Below are positions 1 to 9,115 of a DNA stretch of 64,000 nucleotides, in pieces. The first letter of the stretch is position 1. Every line of letters begins with the position of its first letter. Below the pieces are notes generated by a model. It did not search any database. It was not told the DNA's origin and saw only the letters and a list, made by a program, of their open reading frames with translations. A program made the translations under genes and the position numbers. This stretch comes from DUQX01 sp050948825 (lineage in GTDB: Bacteria > Bacillota > Dethiobacteria > DTU022 > UBA8154): NCBI GenBank assembly GCA_050948825.1, contig JBMNEO010000001.1:21450-85449 (forward strand). The letters run 5' to 3'.

Positions 1-536
1 TCCGCACGGAATTTAAACTGCACGGTGACATCGGCTCCCTGGTACTCGTTTCCCGTCTCCGGGCCGGAGAGATGGACCGAGATATCCAGCTGCTGGCTTT
101 CGCCCCCGTTAAGGACGCCCATATCCCGCCCCTTATCGCCAAATTGTTCCCTGAACTCGGCAACCAGGCCCTTAAAGAGCTCTTCTTCATTACGTTTTAC
201 GGTCATCTCCAGCTTCTCGTCCAGGTGTTTCCCGGCCTGCCCCCTGTAACTGCCGGCGCTGCTGCCGATCTTCTGAATATCGAAAAAGTACTTAAACGCA
301 CCGCTCCCCGTATTGGAGACGGTCAGGTATGAACCTTTTGTATCCCCCGGGGCGAGGTTGCTTACATCGGTATATTCATCCGCTACGTTGACCTCCAACC
401 CGATTTCACTACCTTCCACCACGAAGGCGAAGGTGCTTCCCGCACCCGACATGATCAGGAGCGTTCCGCTTACAAACAATACCAGCAAAATCATGGCTAT
501 TGGGCTGATCAATTTCAACTTCTTAACGTTACTCAT
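1..536 (-). CDS. SipW-type exported TasA-like protein, C-terminus outside window
   Basis: The reading frame is open from an ATG at 536 to the window edge, giving about 178 residues with no stop, so the gene continues leftwards. The start is preceded by GGAGGAGGGTGTAAAGA, a strong ribosome binding site. The N-terminus (MSNVKKLKLISPIAMILLVL) is a hydrophobic export signal followed by a short Gly/Ser stretch. Next comes the motif NLAPGDTKG, with SNTGSGAVKYF after it. The same NxxPGD...NxG pattern occurs in the complete TasA-like proteins at 871 and 3682. The C-terminal part has SGPETGNEYQGA, also shared with its neighbours. Unlike them it lacks the MAWFTD motif after the signal, so processing by SipW is less certain. 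The likely role is a secreted matrix or fibre protein. Confidence 0.75.
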   Translation of the reverse strand, partial: MSNVKKLKLISPIAMILLVLFVSGTLLIMSGAGSTFAFVVEGSEIGLEVNVADEYTDVSNLAPGDTKGSYLTVSNTGSGAFKYFFDIQKIGSSAGSYRGQAGKHLDEKLEMTVKRNEEELFKGLVAEFREQFGDKGRDMGVLNGGESQQLDISVHLSGPETGNEYQGADVTVQFKFRA

Positions 537-760
537 TCTTTACACCCTCCTCCGCGGGGCTTTCCTGCAAGGCAGAATAATATCCGGCTTTGCAGGAAAC
601 TAGCTTTTTTCCTTTATCTTTTGGTATGCGCCGGTTTCTCCAGCAACATCCCCCAAACGGTCTATTAAAACTACTCTGCGAGTAAGCTTGTTTTCAATTT
701 CACAGAATCCATTTCTCAGGGATGGAGTTCCTTTTTTACTAAACACACTCATTTGCTATT

Positions 761-802
761 GGCAGGCAGGGAGTTTCCCTCCCGGCTCAATCCCTGCCTG
801 CC
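761..802 (-). terminator. 12-bp hairpin downstream of a TasA-like gene
   Basis: GGCAGGCAGGGA (761-772) pairs perfectly with TCCCTGCCTGCC (791-802) across an 18-nt loop. It lies 69 nt past the stop of the 871-1875 gene on the minus strand. No T-run follows, so this may be a weak terminator or a 3' stabilising stem. I see no gene in the rest of 537-870. Confidence 0.45.
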
Positions 803-870
803 CAAAACGCAAAATGTTGCTTTGATAAGAATTGAATTTATTTAACTATTTTATTTCACCTGATCTAATT

Positions 871-1875
871 TCACCTTGGTCTAGTTGTACCTGTATATAC
901 TCCCTCAATGGTTCTTTTAACACCATCAATAACTACCGTTACTTTATAATAATTTCCGGACTCTATTGGATATTTTGGAGCATTAGTAATAAATTCAGCA
1001 TTATTTTTGGTTCCATCTTTGAATTCGACAAGCGCTGTTGCTGGCTGCTTTAGAATATCATCAAATTCATCATTAATTTTCTGTTGTATATTCAAAGTAA
1101 CATCCTTTTTACCAGTGAATTCTTTTTCATAAACATCGATTACTTTGTAAATATCAACAGTACATTTGTAAGTTATATCTTTAGAATCCGCATTTGTTAA
1201 TTTCTCAAATCGCCAGTTGGATATTTCAAAGCTTTTTATCCCTTCCGTTTCTCCTTCACCAAAGGGGCACTTGTATTCAGGATACACGGCGCCTTCCTGC
1301 CACTGCCTCGCCAGTGCGATAAAGGCAGCCTTCAACTGAGAACCCTGGTATTCGTTGCCACTTTCTTCGCCTGGGAATTTAGCATAAATCTTATAAGTAT
1401 ATTCCTCGCCGGGTGCAAGCTTCACTTCATAATTGTAATCCAACGGCTTTGGTTTACCTGCCAGGGTCCCTTGAGTTAATACTATATCCGGTTGATACTC
1501 CCCTTGTCCGGTAACTTTGAACTCTATTGCTTCCGACAATGGGTTGGTTCCGTATCCTTCACGGTCGCCAAAATATACATCGTCACGTTCAATACCCAGA
1601 ATATCATCCCAGCAAATGACCACCTTATGCACAAGATTCTTGGTCCCTTTATTCTCTACTATGATTTTCCACTCTTTCTCATCTCCGGGGTTGAGGTTAT
1701 CCACGTCAAGTTCTTCGTAGGAAATATCTTCGTGAAGATCGATGAGTAAAGTCCCCGCACTAAAGGTAACATCATCAGAAACGTCACTGTCTGTGAACCA
1801 GGCCATGGTCGCGCCGCCGATGACGGCTGCCGCCAGGGCAAAAACCAACACTCCGATTAACATTTTACTTCTCAT
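871..1875 (-). CDS. TasA-like SipW-dependent exported protein, 334 aa
   Basis: This is an exported protein of the TasA/camelysin type. Residues 1-28 form the signal (MRSKMLIGVLVFALAAAVIG) ending in GGATMAWFTDSDVS, the hallmark of substrates of the SipW-type signal peptidase. A beta-rich domain follows, with LNPGDEKEWKIIVENKGTKN at about residues 60-80. The pattern PGEESGNEYQGSQL near residue 165 is shared with the paralogues at 1 and 3682. A CPFGEGE motif near residue 205 matches the C-terminus of the 3682 protein. The last 120 residues have no counterpart in the neighbours and are unrecognised. The start has GAGAGGTAAAAAT before the ATG. In TasA families the product polymerises into extracellular fibres. 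That role here is inferred from family and context with the SipW gene at 5621. Confidence 0.85.
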   Translation of the reverse strand: MRSKMLIGVLVFALAAAVIGGATMAWFTDSDVSDDVTFSAGTLLIDLHEDISYEELDVDNLNPGDEKEWKIIVENKGTKNLVHKVVICWDDILGIERDDVYFGDREGYGTNPLSEAIEFKVTGQGEYQPDIVLTQGTLAGKPKPLDYNYEVKLAPGEEYTYKIYAKFPGEESGNEYQGSQLKAAFIALARQWQEGAVYPEYKCPFGEGETEGIKSFEISNWRFEKLTNADSKDITYKCTVDIYKVIDVYEKEFTGKKDVTLNIQQKINDEFDDILKQPATALVEFKDGTKNNAEFITNAPKYPIESGNYYKVTVVIDGVKRTIEGVYTGTTRPR

Positions 1876-1989
1876 GATATTTTTACCTCTCTAGTATTTT
1901 TAGAGTCCCTAAAGGCCTTCAAGTATACTGTATTTCTTATAATTGCTTATCCCTATATTTCAGCTATGTATCATTAATTGCTGTTGCCG

Positions 1990-2022
1990 GCGGGGCGGCC
2001 CGTTTATACCGGCTCGCCCCGC
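1990..2022 (-). terminator. GC-rich hairpin after the propeller-TasA gene
   Basis: GCGGGGCG (1990-1997) pairs with CGCCCCGC (2015-2022). It sits about 100 nt past the stop of the 2122-3336 gene. No T-tract follows on the minus strand, so the terminator call is tentative. Confidence 0.35.
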
Positions 2023-2121
2023 AGCATCATTGCTTTTTCCCGCCGTTCTTTATACTATTCGGCACTTTAAAGACTCCGGTGCATTTACGCACTTATTATG
2101 ATTAAAAGTAATACTTGTTCT

Positions 2122-3336
2122 TTACTCCGAAGGACTCCAGCTCCAGACTTCCTGGCTTGCATCGTGGGTGGTCTGGATGGCTTCCACACCAGCGTTAACT
2201 GTAAAGGCCTGGCCCTTATAATCATTATCCGTTCCTGGGCCGTCCAGATGTACCTGCACGCAGAGCAGAGCTTCCTGGCCCGGCTCAAGTATGTGTTTGT
2301 AATAGAAATAGCCGTTATTATATTCCCAGTCGTTCCCCACACCGCCACACAGTAAGAAGGACACGTTCTCACTGCTGAGGTCTTCAAGCCATTCGCCACT
2401 TACGCTTACCCGCACGTACTGATTTTTTGTTCCTTTATTGCGGACATAATAACGAAGTATATCGCTATCGCCCGGGTTCCAGTTGTTTTGATAATTGGAT
2501 GCCAGGTCGCCGAACATCTTATCGCACTCATAGAACCTCTCTATATCTCCGCTTGATACATCTACCGCATACCATTCCAAGTCCCTAGTAACGGTCCCGT
2601 AGAGCTCCCCATCGGCACCAAAAGCCAGCTGCAGGTTGACGGCATCAGCACCGAGAACCTCCTCATATTCACCTGTAGCAACGTTATAAGTGAAAAATTC
2701 CCCGCCAGATGAACCCGTGCCCGCCGTACTGCCGTAGATAATCCCGTCTTTCATATCTAAAGCAAGATCGCCAAAGCCAAACTGCATCTCAGCTTCCCCG
2801 GTGAAATTCTCATGTGCCAGAATTACATCATCTATTGTCCCGTCAGGGTTAAAACTGACTTTGTAGAGATCATCGGTGCCTTCCTTGACAAACCAGTAGT
2901 ATCCCAGGCCAAAGACAGCGTTATAAAGCTTTGTATTTTCTTCAAAGATCTTTCCAGCAGATTTATCGCCTACACCGTCGGTAAAATCGTAGAAGTAAAG
3001 GTTGCTGTTGCCGTCAGCATAGTAAAGCTTTTTGTTTTTCCGGTCAAAAGCCAGGGCATTTAACCTTTTCTTATTGGAATCGTATAGTTTGGTATAGGTT
3101 ACTATATTGCTATCCTTATCCACAAATATCTCGTATAGAGTCCCGGGTTGATTCTCAGGATCTTTATACTCCACACCGTAGATCATCGAGGTGTTGGCCT
3201 CGACGAGCAGGGTGCCGGCGGCAAATTCAACCGGCCCGGAAACATCGCTGTCGGTAAACCAGGCCATGGTGGCCCCGCCGACCAGGGCGGCGACAAGGGC
3301 GATGGAAAGTGCGACTAGCATTACTTTTTTGCTCAT
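2122..3336 (-). CDS. SipW-dependent TasA-like protein with inserted propeller-like domain, 404 aa
   Basis: The N-terminus is a SipW-type signal with GGATMAWFTDSDVS and the usual FAAGTLLVEA strand. From about residue 50 to 280 the TasA-like fold is interrupted by a block of repeated strands of the form LAFDRKNKKLYYADG, LALDMKDGIIYGS and LAFGADGELYG, each followed by a phrase such as LYFYDF, FFTYNVATG or WYAVDVSSG. This is the look of a beta-propeller (about four to five recognisable blades). The TasA-like part resumes with WNPGDSDILRYYVRNKGTKN and ends with LDGPGTDNDYKGQAF. The C-terminus (IQTTHDASQEVW) resembles the end of the broken paralogue at 4619. The role is unknown; it could be a fibre subunit that displays a binding domain. 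Confidence 0.85.
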   Translation of the reverse strand: MSKKVMLVALSIALVAALVGGATMAWFTDSDVSGPVEFAAGTLLVEANTSMIYGVEYKDPENQPGTLYEIFVDKDSNIVTYTKLYDSNKKRLNALAFDRKNKKLYYADGNSNLYFYDFTDGVGDKSAGKIFEENTKLYNAVFGLGYYWFVKEGTDDLYKVSFNPDGTIDDVILAHENFTGEAEMQFGFGDLALDMKDGIIYGSTAGTGSSGGEFFTYNVATGEYEEVLGADAVNLQLAFGADGELYGTVTRDLEWYAVDVSSGDIERFYECDKMFGDLASNYQNNWNPGDSDILRYYVRNKGTKNQYVRVSVSGEWLEDLSSENVSFLLCGGVGNDWEYNNGYFYYKHILEPGQEALLCVQVHLDGPGTDNDYKGQAFTVNAGVEAIQTTHDASQEVWSWSPSE

Positions 3337-3642
3337 TTATCTATTCCCTCCTTTCCCAACGTTTTCCAGAAAGTCAGCTCAATACCTCCGCCAGATTCCT
3401 GTATATGCCTTCAATAAATATCATACTGCTAATAACATACCGCTTTTGTTTTTAAGGGGTGTAACCGGCGCCCGCCGGGCACACCGTGTTATTACTGAAT
3501 TGTTCATTGTCATTCTCTCAGTTATCTTTTACCACCCGGAAGAGTGGGCGTTCGGTTCCTTAACCCGCCACAATGCCGGGATGCTGGTGCGACAAGGGAG
3601 AATCCTCCCAAAGGGCACTCGAAGTCTTACTGCTTCCGACTT

Positions 3643-3675
3643 TATCCGGCTGCCAGGCTGTCTGGCAGCCGGATA
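3643..3675 (-). terminator. 14-bp perfect hairpin downstream of TasA-like gene
   Basis: TATCCGGCTGCCAG (3643-3656) pairs perfectly with CTGGCAGCCGGATA (3662-3675) around a 5-nt loop. It starts 7 nt past the stop of the 3682-4374 gene on the minus strand. No U-run follows, so it may act as an mRNA-stabilising stem. The remainder of 3337-3642 holds only a second, shorter hairpin near 3467-3494 and no gene that I can support. Confidence 0.5.
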
Positions 3676-3681
3676 GCCATC

Positions 3682-4374
3682 CTAGCTTGATGCTTCTGTC
3701 TCTCCAAAGGGGCACACGAAGTCATCCGGCAGCTCGGGTGCGGGAGCGTTGTTGGTGGTCTGCCCAGCTATTACGCCGAAGACGAGATTGATTTTGGAGC
3801 CCTGATAATCGTTTCCGGTCCCCTCCCCGGGCAACGTGACTTCAACATCGTAAGTTAAAGACTCGCCGGGTGCCAGTTCAGCTAAACCAAACTTCAGGGG
3901 TTTTTGATCTTTGGGAAGTATGTCATTATAGAAAACGCTTTCTCCAAGATTAAAATCATCCCAGGTTGCGCCTCTGACCGAAATTTTGAAGTTTAATACA
4001 TCGGAGAGACCCTTGTTGCCGTAGCCTTTATCAGCAAGCATTTGTGTCATGCCTGGATATTCATTATCAAGAGCATCGTTTAATTGGCCTTTGATATCTT
4101 CCCAGCAAAGGTAACCCATGAACTGAAGGTTCTTTGAGCCTTCATTGACAACTACGAATGAACCCTTTTCCACATCGCCGGGGTTCATGTTATTAATTTC
4201 TAAATCTTCTTCTCCTTCAAGGTTGAGCTCATCAATGGCAATCAGCAGTGTCCCCGCGCTAAAGGTTACCTCATCCGAAACATCGCTGTCCGTGAACCAG
4301 GCCATGGTCGCGCCGCCGATAACGGCTGCCGCCAGGGCGATAACCAACAAACTTACCAACATTCTGCTTTTCAT
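3682..4374 (-). CDS. TasA-like SipW-dependent exported protein, 230 aa
   Basis: Residues 1-27 are the signal (MKSRMLVSLLVIALAAAVIG) ending in GGATMAWFTDSDVS. FSAGTLLIAI, NMNPGDVEKGSFVVVNEGSK and LPGEGTGNDYQGSKINL follow, all matching the paralogue at 871 in order. The length is close to that of typical TasA/camelysin proteins. The C-terminus carries CPFGETEASS, one Cys shared with the 871 protein. It is preceded by GGAGGGAAAAAA before the ATG and by a cyclic-di-GMP-I riboswitch at about 4415-4497, so its expression is probably cyclic-di-GMP dependent. The likely role is a secreted matrix fibre subunit. This is inferred from the family, not shown. Confidence 0.87.
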   Translation of the reverse strand: MKSRMLVSLLVIALAAAVIGGATMAWFTDSDVSDEVTFSAGTLLIAIDELNLEGEEDLEINNMNPGDVEKGSFVVVNEGSKNLQFMGYLCWEDIKGQLNDALDNEYPGMTQMLADKGYGNKGLSDVLNFKISVRGATWDDFNLGESVFYNDILPKDQKPLKFGLAELAPGESLTYDVEVTLPGEGTGNDYQGSKINLVFGVIAGQTTNNAPAPELPDDFVCPFGETEASS

Positions 4375-4414
4375 TTTTTTCCCTCCATTAATTTTTTTTG
4401 GATTTTTTTAAACC

Positions 4415-4497
4415 CCATCTGGCGGCCAGGCTGCCATTCTATGGAAAGGCCCTGTGGCTTTGCGCCCCTGCCTTTCGGCAGGTTTGCCCTTTTCAGA
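4415..4497 (-). ncRNA. cyclic-di-GMP-I (GEMM) riboswitch upstream of TasA-like gene
   Basis: Read on the minus strand, the segment has GGGCAAACC, a GAAA tetraloop stem (TGCCGAAAGGCA), GGGGCGCAAAGCCACAGGGCC, then GAATGGCAGCCTGGCCGCC. This is the ordered consensus of the GEMM-I aptamer: the G-CAAACC strand, a tetraloop helix, the GCAAAGCC core and the closing GCC-GG-GCC receptor helix. Two other copies with the same core lie at 38283 and 41090. It starts about 40 nt upstream of the TasA-like start. A run of T (TTTAAAAAAATCC...) follows, but I see no clear terminator stem, so control may be at translation. Confidence 0.85.
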
Positions 4498-4618
4498 AAC
4501 CTGCACACTCTTCGTTTAAACAAGTCCACATCTTTTCCACTGCGTTTAGCGGGCATCACCCCTTTCAGGTTGATATATTTTAACAGGCGCCGATACGGCT
4601 TTTCCCTGCTGATTGCAT

Positions 4619-5624
4619 TTACTGTTCACCCGGCCAGTTCGGCCATATTTCCCTTGCTGCCCCGTGGGTAGCCTGCACGGACTCGGCTTTCAAGCTGGAC
4701 GGTCGTAAGCTCCCGTCCGCAGACTCTTCGTCCAGGCAGCCTCTCAGCACCAGCGTTACCTCTTCGCCGCTTCTTACCGGTTCGATGTAGTAGAACCAGC
4801 CGTCAGGAGGTTCGCCTTCTTCCCAGGGAGAGCCTTCCGGCAACGTCCAGTTAATTGTACCTTCCACCGTAGTTTCGGAACCTTTGGTAAGGCAGGAATG
4901 AACCGCTATTAATCCCGGCGGGATGCCCGATGGGAAGTCCGATAGATCAATCTCATGGGTGTAGCTCTCCGCCAGGTAATGGTATTTCTTATAATCGAAA
5001 TGGCCCGGTATGGGGTTATTGCCTTGCCGGCTAAAGGAAAACCATCTACTGTATCTGCAAGATGAACGTGAGAGTCGATCATCTTCCAGCCGTCTTTTGT
5101 TTGGAGCTCGACGTAAAGTTTCCCGCTTTCCTGCCATACCCTGACCGTTCCGGCATCGATATTTTGACCTGCCAGCAATCTTACCGTCTTTTCTAAACCG
5201 TCATATTCAAAATACATCGCCCAGTTGCCCTGCCGGCCCTCATTAAAGGGGGGACCCTCTCCCCAGGCGGTTTCATCCTTTTCAGGTAAACCCGGTGAAG
5301 GTATCCTTCGGGGCAGGCGCGGAAAAAGGCTGTCTTGGTGCCGGTGTTTTTAAAGGTCCAGCTCAGCTCCTTGCATTCACCGGCCATCCACGTTAAGGCT
5401 TGGCCTTCATTGTCACTTTCGCTTTCCTCGCCGCCTTCGGGCTCCCCGTCCCCTTCGGTAATCACGGAAGCATCCGTTACTTCAAACTCCAGGGTCCCCA
5501 CGACCATCTCCGCTGCGGAAGGAATGGTATAGTCGTCGGTAAACCAGGCCATCGTTGTCCCGGCGACAACAAGAACGGTAACGAGGGAGATAACGATCAG
5601 GCTCCTTACGGCACTTATTTTCAT
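4619..5624 (-). pseudogene. TasA-like SipW-dependent protein broken by two -1 frameshifts
   Basis: Three frames join into one protein. Frame one (5624 down to about 5285) has a signal with AGTTMAWFTDDY and the segment LSWTFKNTGTKTAFFRA. Frame two (about 5285-5020) reads ETAWGEGPPFNEGRQGNWAM, then LLAGQNIDAGTVRVW and SHVHLADTVDGFPLAGK. Frame three (about 5025-4619) reads GNNPIPGHFDYKKYHY, LRGCLDEES and VQATHGAAREIWPNWPGEQ. Both joins can be restored by adding one base in a short run: AAAA to AAAAA near 5285, and GG to GGG near 5025. The restored protein is about 335 residues. Its start overlaps the SipW stop by 4 nt (ATGA), so they are co-transcribed. The lesions may be real decay or homopolymer sequencing errors. 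Confidence 0.8.
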
Positions 5625-6385
5625 GGGTTCTTACATCCTTTCTCCTCGGAGAGAGGGCTGCTCTCCTTTTTTTTCTTTGCCGCTTTTTCCGCTTCCCACT
5701 CCGCAGCGTAGCGGAAAAGGTTGCGCAGTTCAAAGATGATGATCAGGACTCCCGGAATCATTACCAGGGAGATTATCCCGGTTTTGCTCTGGCCGAAATC
5801 CATCAGGTATCCGGCGTAAGGAACGGCATGCTCGACCCTGCCGACGACCTTGTCCGCCATGACGGGGTTCTGATCGTTCACGTCGTTGGCGTCTCCGCGG
5901 GTGATGAAGCTGAGACCGCCGTCGCGGTTGACCTGCACCACGCGGTGGGTGGTCAGCGCCCCTTCACCGGAGGAGGGGCGGAAGGTGATGATATCACCCT
6001 CGACGATGTTCTCCGGGTTTTCAGGCTTGAGAAGGATCAGGCTGCCGGCGTCAAAGGCCGGGCTCATGCTGCCGCTGAGAACGATATACATCTGGTAGCC
6101 GAACACCCGGGGCGCGCCGCCGCCGGAGAGCCTGCTCTGCACCATGGAGTAGACCAGGACCACCATGATGATCAGGATACAGGCAAAAACGATATTCTCC
6201 ACCAGGTTGAAGGCTTTTTTCAGGCCGCTCTGCCGCTTTTTGCCCTTTGCGACGGTTTCCGCCTCTGCTGTGCTGCTGCAGGCGGCTGTCTGCTCTTCCT
6301 GAAAATCCGTTTCCCGGGAGTGCGTTTCAGCAAGGTTTTTTTCTGCAGTTGTTGGAGAAATATTGCTGTTAAGTTCTTCTCCCAT
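5621..6385 (-). CDS. sipW: SipW-like type I signal peptidase
   Basis: This is a membrane serine peptidase of the archaeal/SipW type that cleaves signals of TasA-like proteins. A TM segment (about residues 63-83, NIVFACILIIMVVLVYSM) is followed by LSGSMSPAF with the catalytic Ser. GDIITFRP comes next, then TTHRVVQV, where His replaces the Lys of classical type I peptidases, then ITRGDANDVNDQ. A second TM lies near the C-terminus (GIISLVMIPGVLIIIFEL). I prefer the ATG at 6385, which has AAAGGGGG ten bases upstream. The in-frame ATG at 6424 adds 13 residues but has no good site. The N-terminal 50 residues before the TM are polar and rich in Glu and Thr. It sits directly upstream of the broken TasA-like gene and is the obvious partner for the MAWFTD proteins. 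Confidence 0.9.
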   Translation of the reverse strand: MGEELNSNISPTTAEKNLAETHSRETDFQEEQTAACSSTAEAETVAKGKKRQSGLKKAFNLVENIVFACILIIMVVLVYSMVQSRLSGGGAPRVFGYQMYIVLSGSMSPAFDAGSLILLKPENPENIVEGDIITFRPSSGEGALTTHRVVQVNRDGGLSFITRGDANDVNDQNPVMADKVVGRVEHAVPYAGYLMDFGQSKTGIISLVMIPGVLIIIFELRNLFRYAAEWEAEKAAKKKKESSPLSEEKGCKNP

Positions 6386-6450
6386 TTCCGGTTTGCCCCC
6401 TTTAAGGCTATATTGTTTCGGCATCCGTTATCGGCATCCATGAAACTAAT

Positions 6451-8949
6451 CTATTTGTCCGGGTTGTTATTTTCTTCCTCGTCTTTGCCGGCGGTGCTGT
6501 CGGTTAGATCTTCATCTTCATCTTCACCGTCGCCGGTAATTTCTTCTTCGCCGTTATTAACGTCATTGTTGCCTTCATCATCTTCATTATCGCTATTATC
6601 GTCAGCAGCATCAGCACCATCAGCACCATCAGCACCATCAGCACCATCAGCGCTATCTTTATCGTCATCGATCACGCCGCCGCTTCCGTCAGCATCACCG
6701 TTGTTCTCATCATCGTCGTTATCTTCTTCTTCTTCATCTTCGTTATTACTGTCGCCGCCATCATCTTCTTCTGCAGGCGGTTCTTCCAGGGCGGGAGGTT
6801 CTTCTTCCTTCCCGGGAGGAGTCTCATCTTCTTCACCGCTGTCTCCTCCACCGTTTTCGTCTCCGTTATTTCCTTCCCCGTCGTTTTCGCCCTCGCCCTC
6901 TGCGGGGGGTACAGGCTCTTCAGCGGCCGGATCGGTTGGAGCCGGCAAGGCGAGGTTGACTTTTAGCTCGCCGGTGAGGAGAGTACTATTCTGCTCCGCC
7001 GCTTCTTTATCTTCTTCATCTTCCAGAGCCACTGTTATTTCTTCGTCTCCCTGGCAAGATACCAGTATGACGATCTCTCCTTCTGCGGAGCTGGAATCTA
7101 CGGTCAGCTCGCCGTTTTCTGTCAGGCTGACCCCTTCATGCTCCTGCTGGAGCCGGAAGAGGGCATTTTGCAGAGGCTGCCGGTTGTTATCCAGGGCCGT
7201 GTAGGTAACGTTTATGGCCTCTTCCCCGGCGGGGATGAGGATGAGCGTTTCGCCCTCGATAATAAGGCGCTCTTCCCCTGCAGGGGGGCTCTCAATTTTT
7301 TCTTCTTCCCGCTCTTCCCGGGCCGGTGCTTCCAGTGTAACCGAAAGGCTTCCGCTGATCCCCGGGTCGCGCACGGAGGTGGCCAGCACCGTTATATTTC
7401 CGGAGGCAGCGTGCTGTTCCACGGTTAGAATCCCTTCTGCGTCAAGGGATATGCCGCTGCCGGCTGCGCTTTCCAGGCTCCAGGTTACCGGTTCGTTTTC
7501 AAGGACGGTTCCTTCCGCGTCAAGGACGAGTGCCCGGTAGTACTGCCGGAGGGGTTCCCCTTCGGGGATGACCATCGTTTCGGTGCCGGTTACCTCTACC
7601 GCCCCGATCCGGATGGTATGCAGCAGGATTTCTTTTTCCTGGCTAAGGGGGTTGCCCACGCCAGCAAATTCAAGCCGGGCGGCCAGGGTAAAGGATTCCG
7701 CCGCGGCATCGCTTGTAACGCTTACAAGCCCTGTTTCGTCTGCGCAGATGCCGTTTGTCTCTTCCGGCAGTTCCCAGGTGACGCCGGTCAGCGTGAGCCC
7801 TGCGGGAGGTTCAACCGTGTACTGCTCCAGGGCGGTTTCTCCCGGGAGGGGGATGGTGATGGTATCCGCGCCGGTAATAATGGATGCGGGCTTTTCATAC
7901 AGCGCTATTGTTTTCTGTGACGCCAGGATTCTTCCTTCGAGTTCGATGGCGGCCAGGATGGTCACGTAGCCGGGGGCCGCATTTGAATATACGGTCAGCG
8001 CTCCTGTTTCGCAGTCTATTTCCACGCCTTCCAGCACTTCCGGGGCAGCAGGGGTTTCAAGAGCCCACCTGGCTCCTTCGAGTAAAGCCCCGTCCTGGTT
8101 TTCCAAAAGGTATGTTTTTACGATTGTTTCACCGGGATCCGGGATGAAGAAGGCATCGGGGCCGGTGATGGCGGTTTCTTTTGTTTCGTAGCTGCCTTTT
8201 AATTTAATCGTTGCTTCGCCTGCAAAGAGGAAACGGTCCAGCCCGCCGGCGTAGCCTTCGCCGGATATGCCGAAGGTAACCAGCTCCATCGCCTCGCCCG
8301 TCTCTTCGAACCAGGCGGCAAGTTCTTCGCGGTCAAAATCGACAACCAGCGTTCCGTCTTCGTTTAGCTCACCGGAAAGGGCAAATGTTGAGTTCTCGTT
8401 GTAGTGCAGCTCGACAGAGGGGACGTAGATCTCTCCGGGATCGAAGCCGTCTTCCAGCCGGATCTCGGCCTGGACTCTGTCTTCGCCGGAGAGCTTTTCT
8501 TCAATGCTTTCCAGGTCTGCTCCGAAGAGGGCACCCAGGGAACCGGTACTCAGGCCGGCTGCGTTCAGGCTGCGGCTGCGGTTAAGACCGGTGCCGGGGT
8601 TTGAGGAAGGGTTCTCGCTGCCTGCCGCAAAACCCATAAGCATCATTTCGCCGCCGCCCGGGGTGCCTATGCCGCCCAGTGTGCCTGCGCTGCCGGGACT
8701 GCTTGTACCGTCCGTATCTGATTCGCTTCCGCTTTCTTCATTTTCTTCGATGAGGAATTTATCGACAAAGAAAACATTGGCTTTTGTCTTGCCGTCAGCT
8801 TTTACAATGGTGAAGGTCAGCACTTCGGACTCCGCGCCGGCCGTAAAGTAGGCATAGGTCACGGGAAGCTTCACGATGGAGCAAAGCATGACAAGTATTG
8901 TAAAGATCGCCGCTGTCTGCATAATGTTTTTCTTAATCCTGGCTTTCAT
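6451..8949 (-). CDS. Large exported protein with four Ig-like repeats and acidic tail
   Basis: The start is the ATG at 8949, which has GAGGAGGAAGATC directly upstream; longer starts to 9033 lack a site. The signal (NIMQTAAIFTILVMLCSIV) ends in TYAYFTAGAESE, like a SipW substrate. Residues about 60-290 are unrecognised. Four repeats of about 75-85 residues follow, each beginning with a Gly-Asp/Thr-x-x-x-I-P phrase (GPDAFFIPDPGE, GADTITIPLPGE, GTETMVIPEGE, GETLILIPAGE) and containing a core such as WALE or WSLE and then LTV. This is the layout of bacterial Ig-like domains. The last 150 residues are almost only Asp, Glu, Asn and Gly, including an (AlaAspGly)n run. There is no LPxTG motif or TM at the end. 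It lies immediately upstream of sipW. The role is probably an adhesin or matrix partner. Confidence 0.8.
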   Translation of the reverse strand: MKARIKKNIMQTAAIFTILVMLCSIVKLPVTYAYFTAGAESEVLTFTIVKADGKTKANVFFVDKFLIEENEESGSESDTDGTSSPGSAGTLGGIGTPGGGEMMLMGFAAGSENPSSNPGTGLNRSRSLNAAGLSTGSLGALFGADLESIEEKLSGEDRVQAEIRLEDGFDPGEIYVPSVELHYNENSTFALSGELNEDGTLVVDFDREELAAWFEETGEAMELVTFGISGEGYAGGLDRFLFAGEATIKLKGSYETKETAITGPDAFFIPDPGETIVKTYLLENQDGALLEGARWALETPAAPEVLEGVEIDCETGALTVYSNAAPGYVTILAAIELEGRILASQKTIALYEKPASIITGADTITIPLPGETALEQYTVEPPAGLTLTGVTWELPEETNGICADETGLVSVTSDAAAESFTLAARLEFAGVGNPLSQEKEILLHTIRIGAVEVTGTETMVIPEGEPLRQYYRALVLDAEGTVLENEPVTWSLESAAGSGISLDAEGILTVEQHAASGNITVLATSVRDPGISGSLSVTLEAPAREEREEEKIESPPAGEERLIIEGETLILIPAGEEAINVTYTALDNNRQPLQNALFRLQQEHEGVSLTENGELTVDSSSAEGEIVILVSCQGDEEITVALEDEEDKEAAEQNSTLLTGELKVNLALPAPTDPAAEEPVPPAEGEGENDGEGNNGDENGGGDSGEEDETPPGKEEEPPALEEPPAEEDDGGDSNNEDEEEEDNDDDENNGDADGSGGVIDDDKDSADGADGADGADGADAADDNSDNEDDEGNNDVNNGEEEITGDGEDEDEDLTDSTAGKDEEENNNPDK
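6611..6649. repeat. 9-bp tandem repeat encoding an Ala-Asp-Gly run
   Basis: The unit TCAGCACCA is repeated about four times inside the acidic tail of the Ig-repeat protein. It is in frame, so copy number changes would only lengthen or shorten the tail. Confidence 0.7.
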
Positions 8950-9115
8950 GATCTTCCTCCTCATCTTTCTTTGCCGGTAAAGACGCAGGCGTTGTTGTAG
9001 TTTGGTCAACGGTAATCCCTTCCTTGATTTCAACTATATTAAACTTACACTTATTCAGCGCGGGCAACATCCTTTTATAGGATTATTTTTCAGTATTAAA
9101 TTGGATAATTTTAAT

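Noticed and set aside
5828..7204. Long plus-strand frame of 458 codons over sipW and the Ig-repeat gene
   Set aside because: It is the antisense of two well-supported minus-strand genes; its Ser/Pro-rich sequence comes from the Asp/Glu-rich codons opposite.
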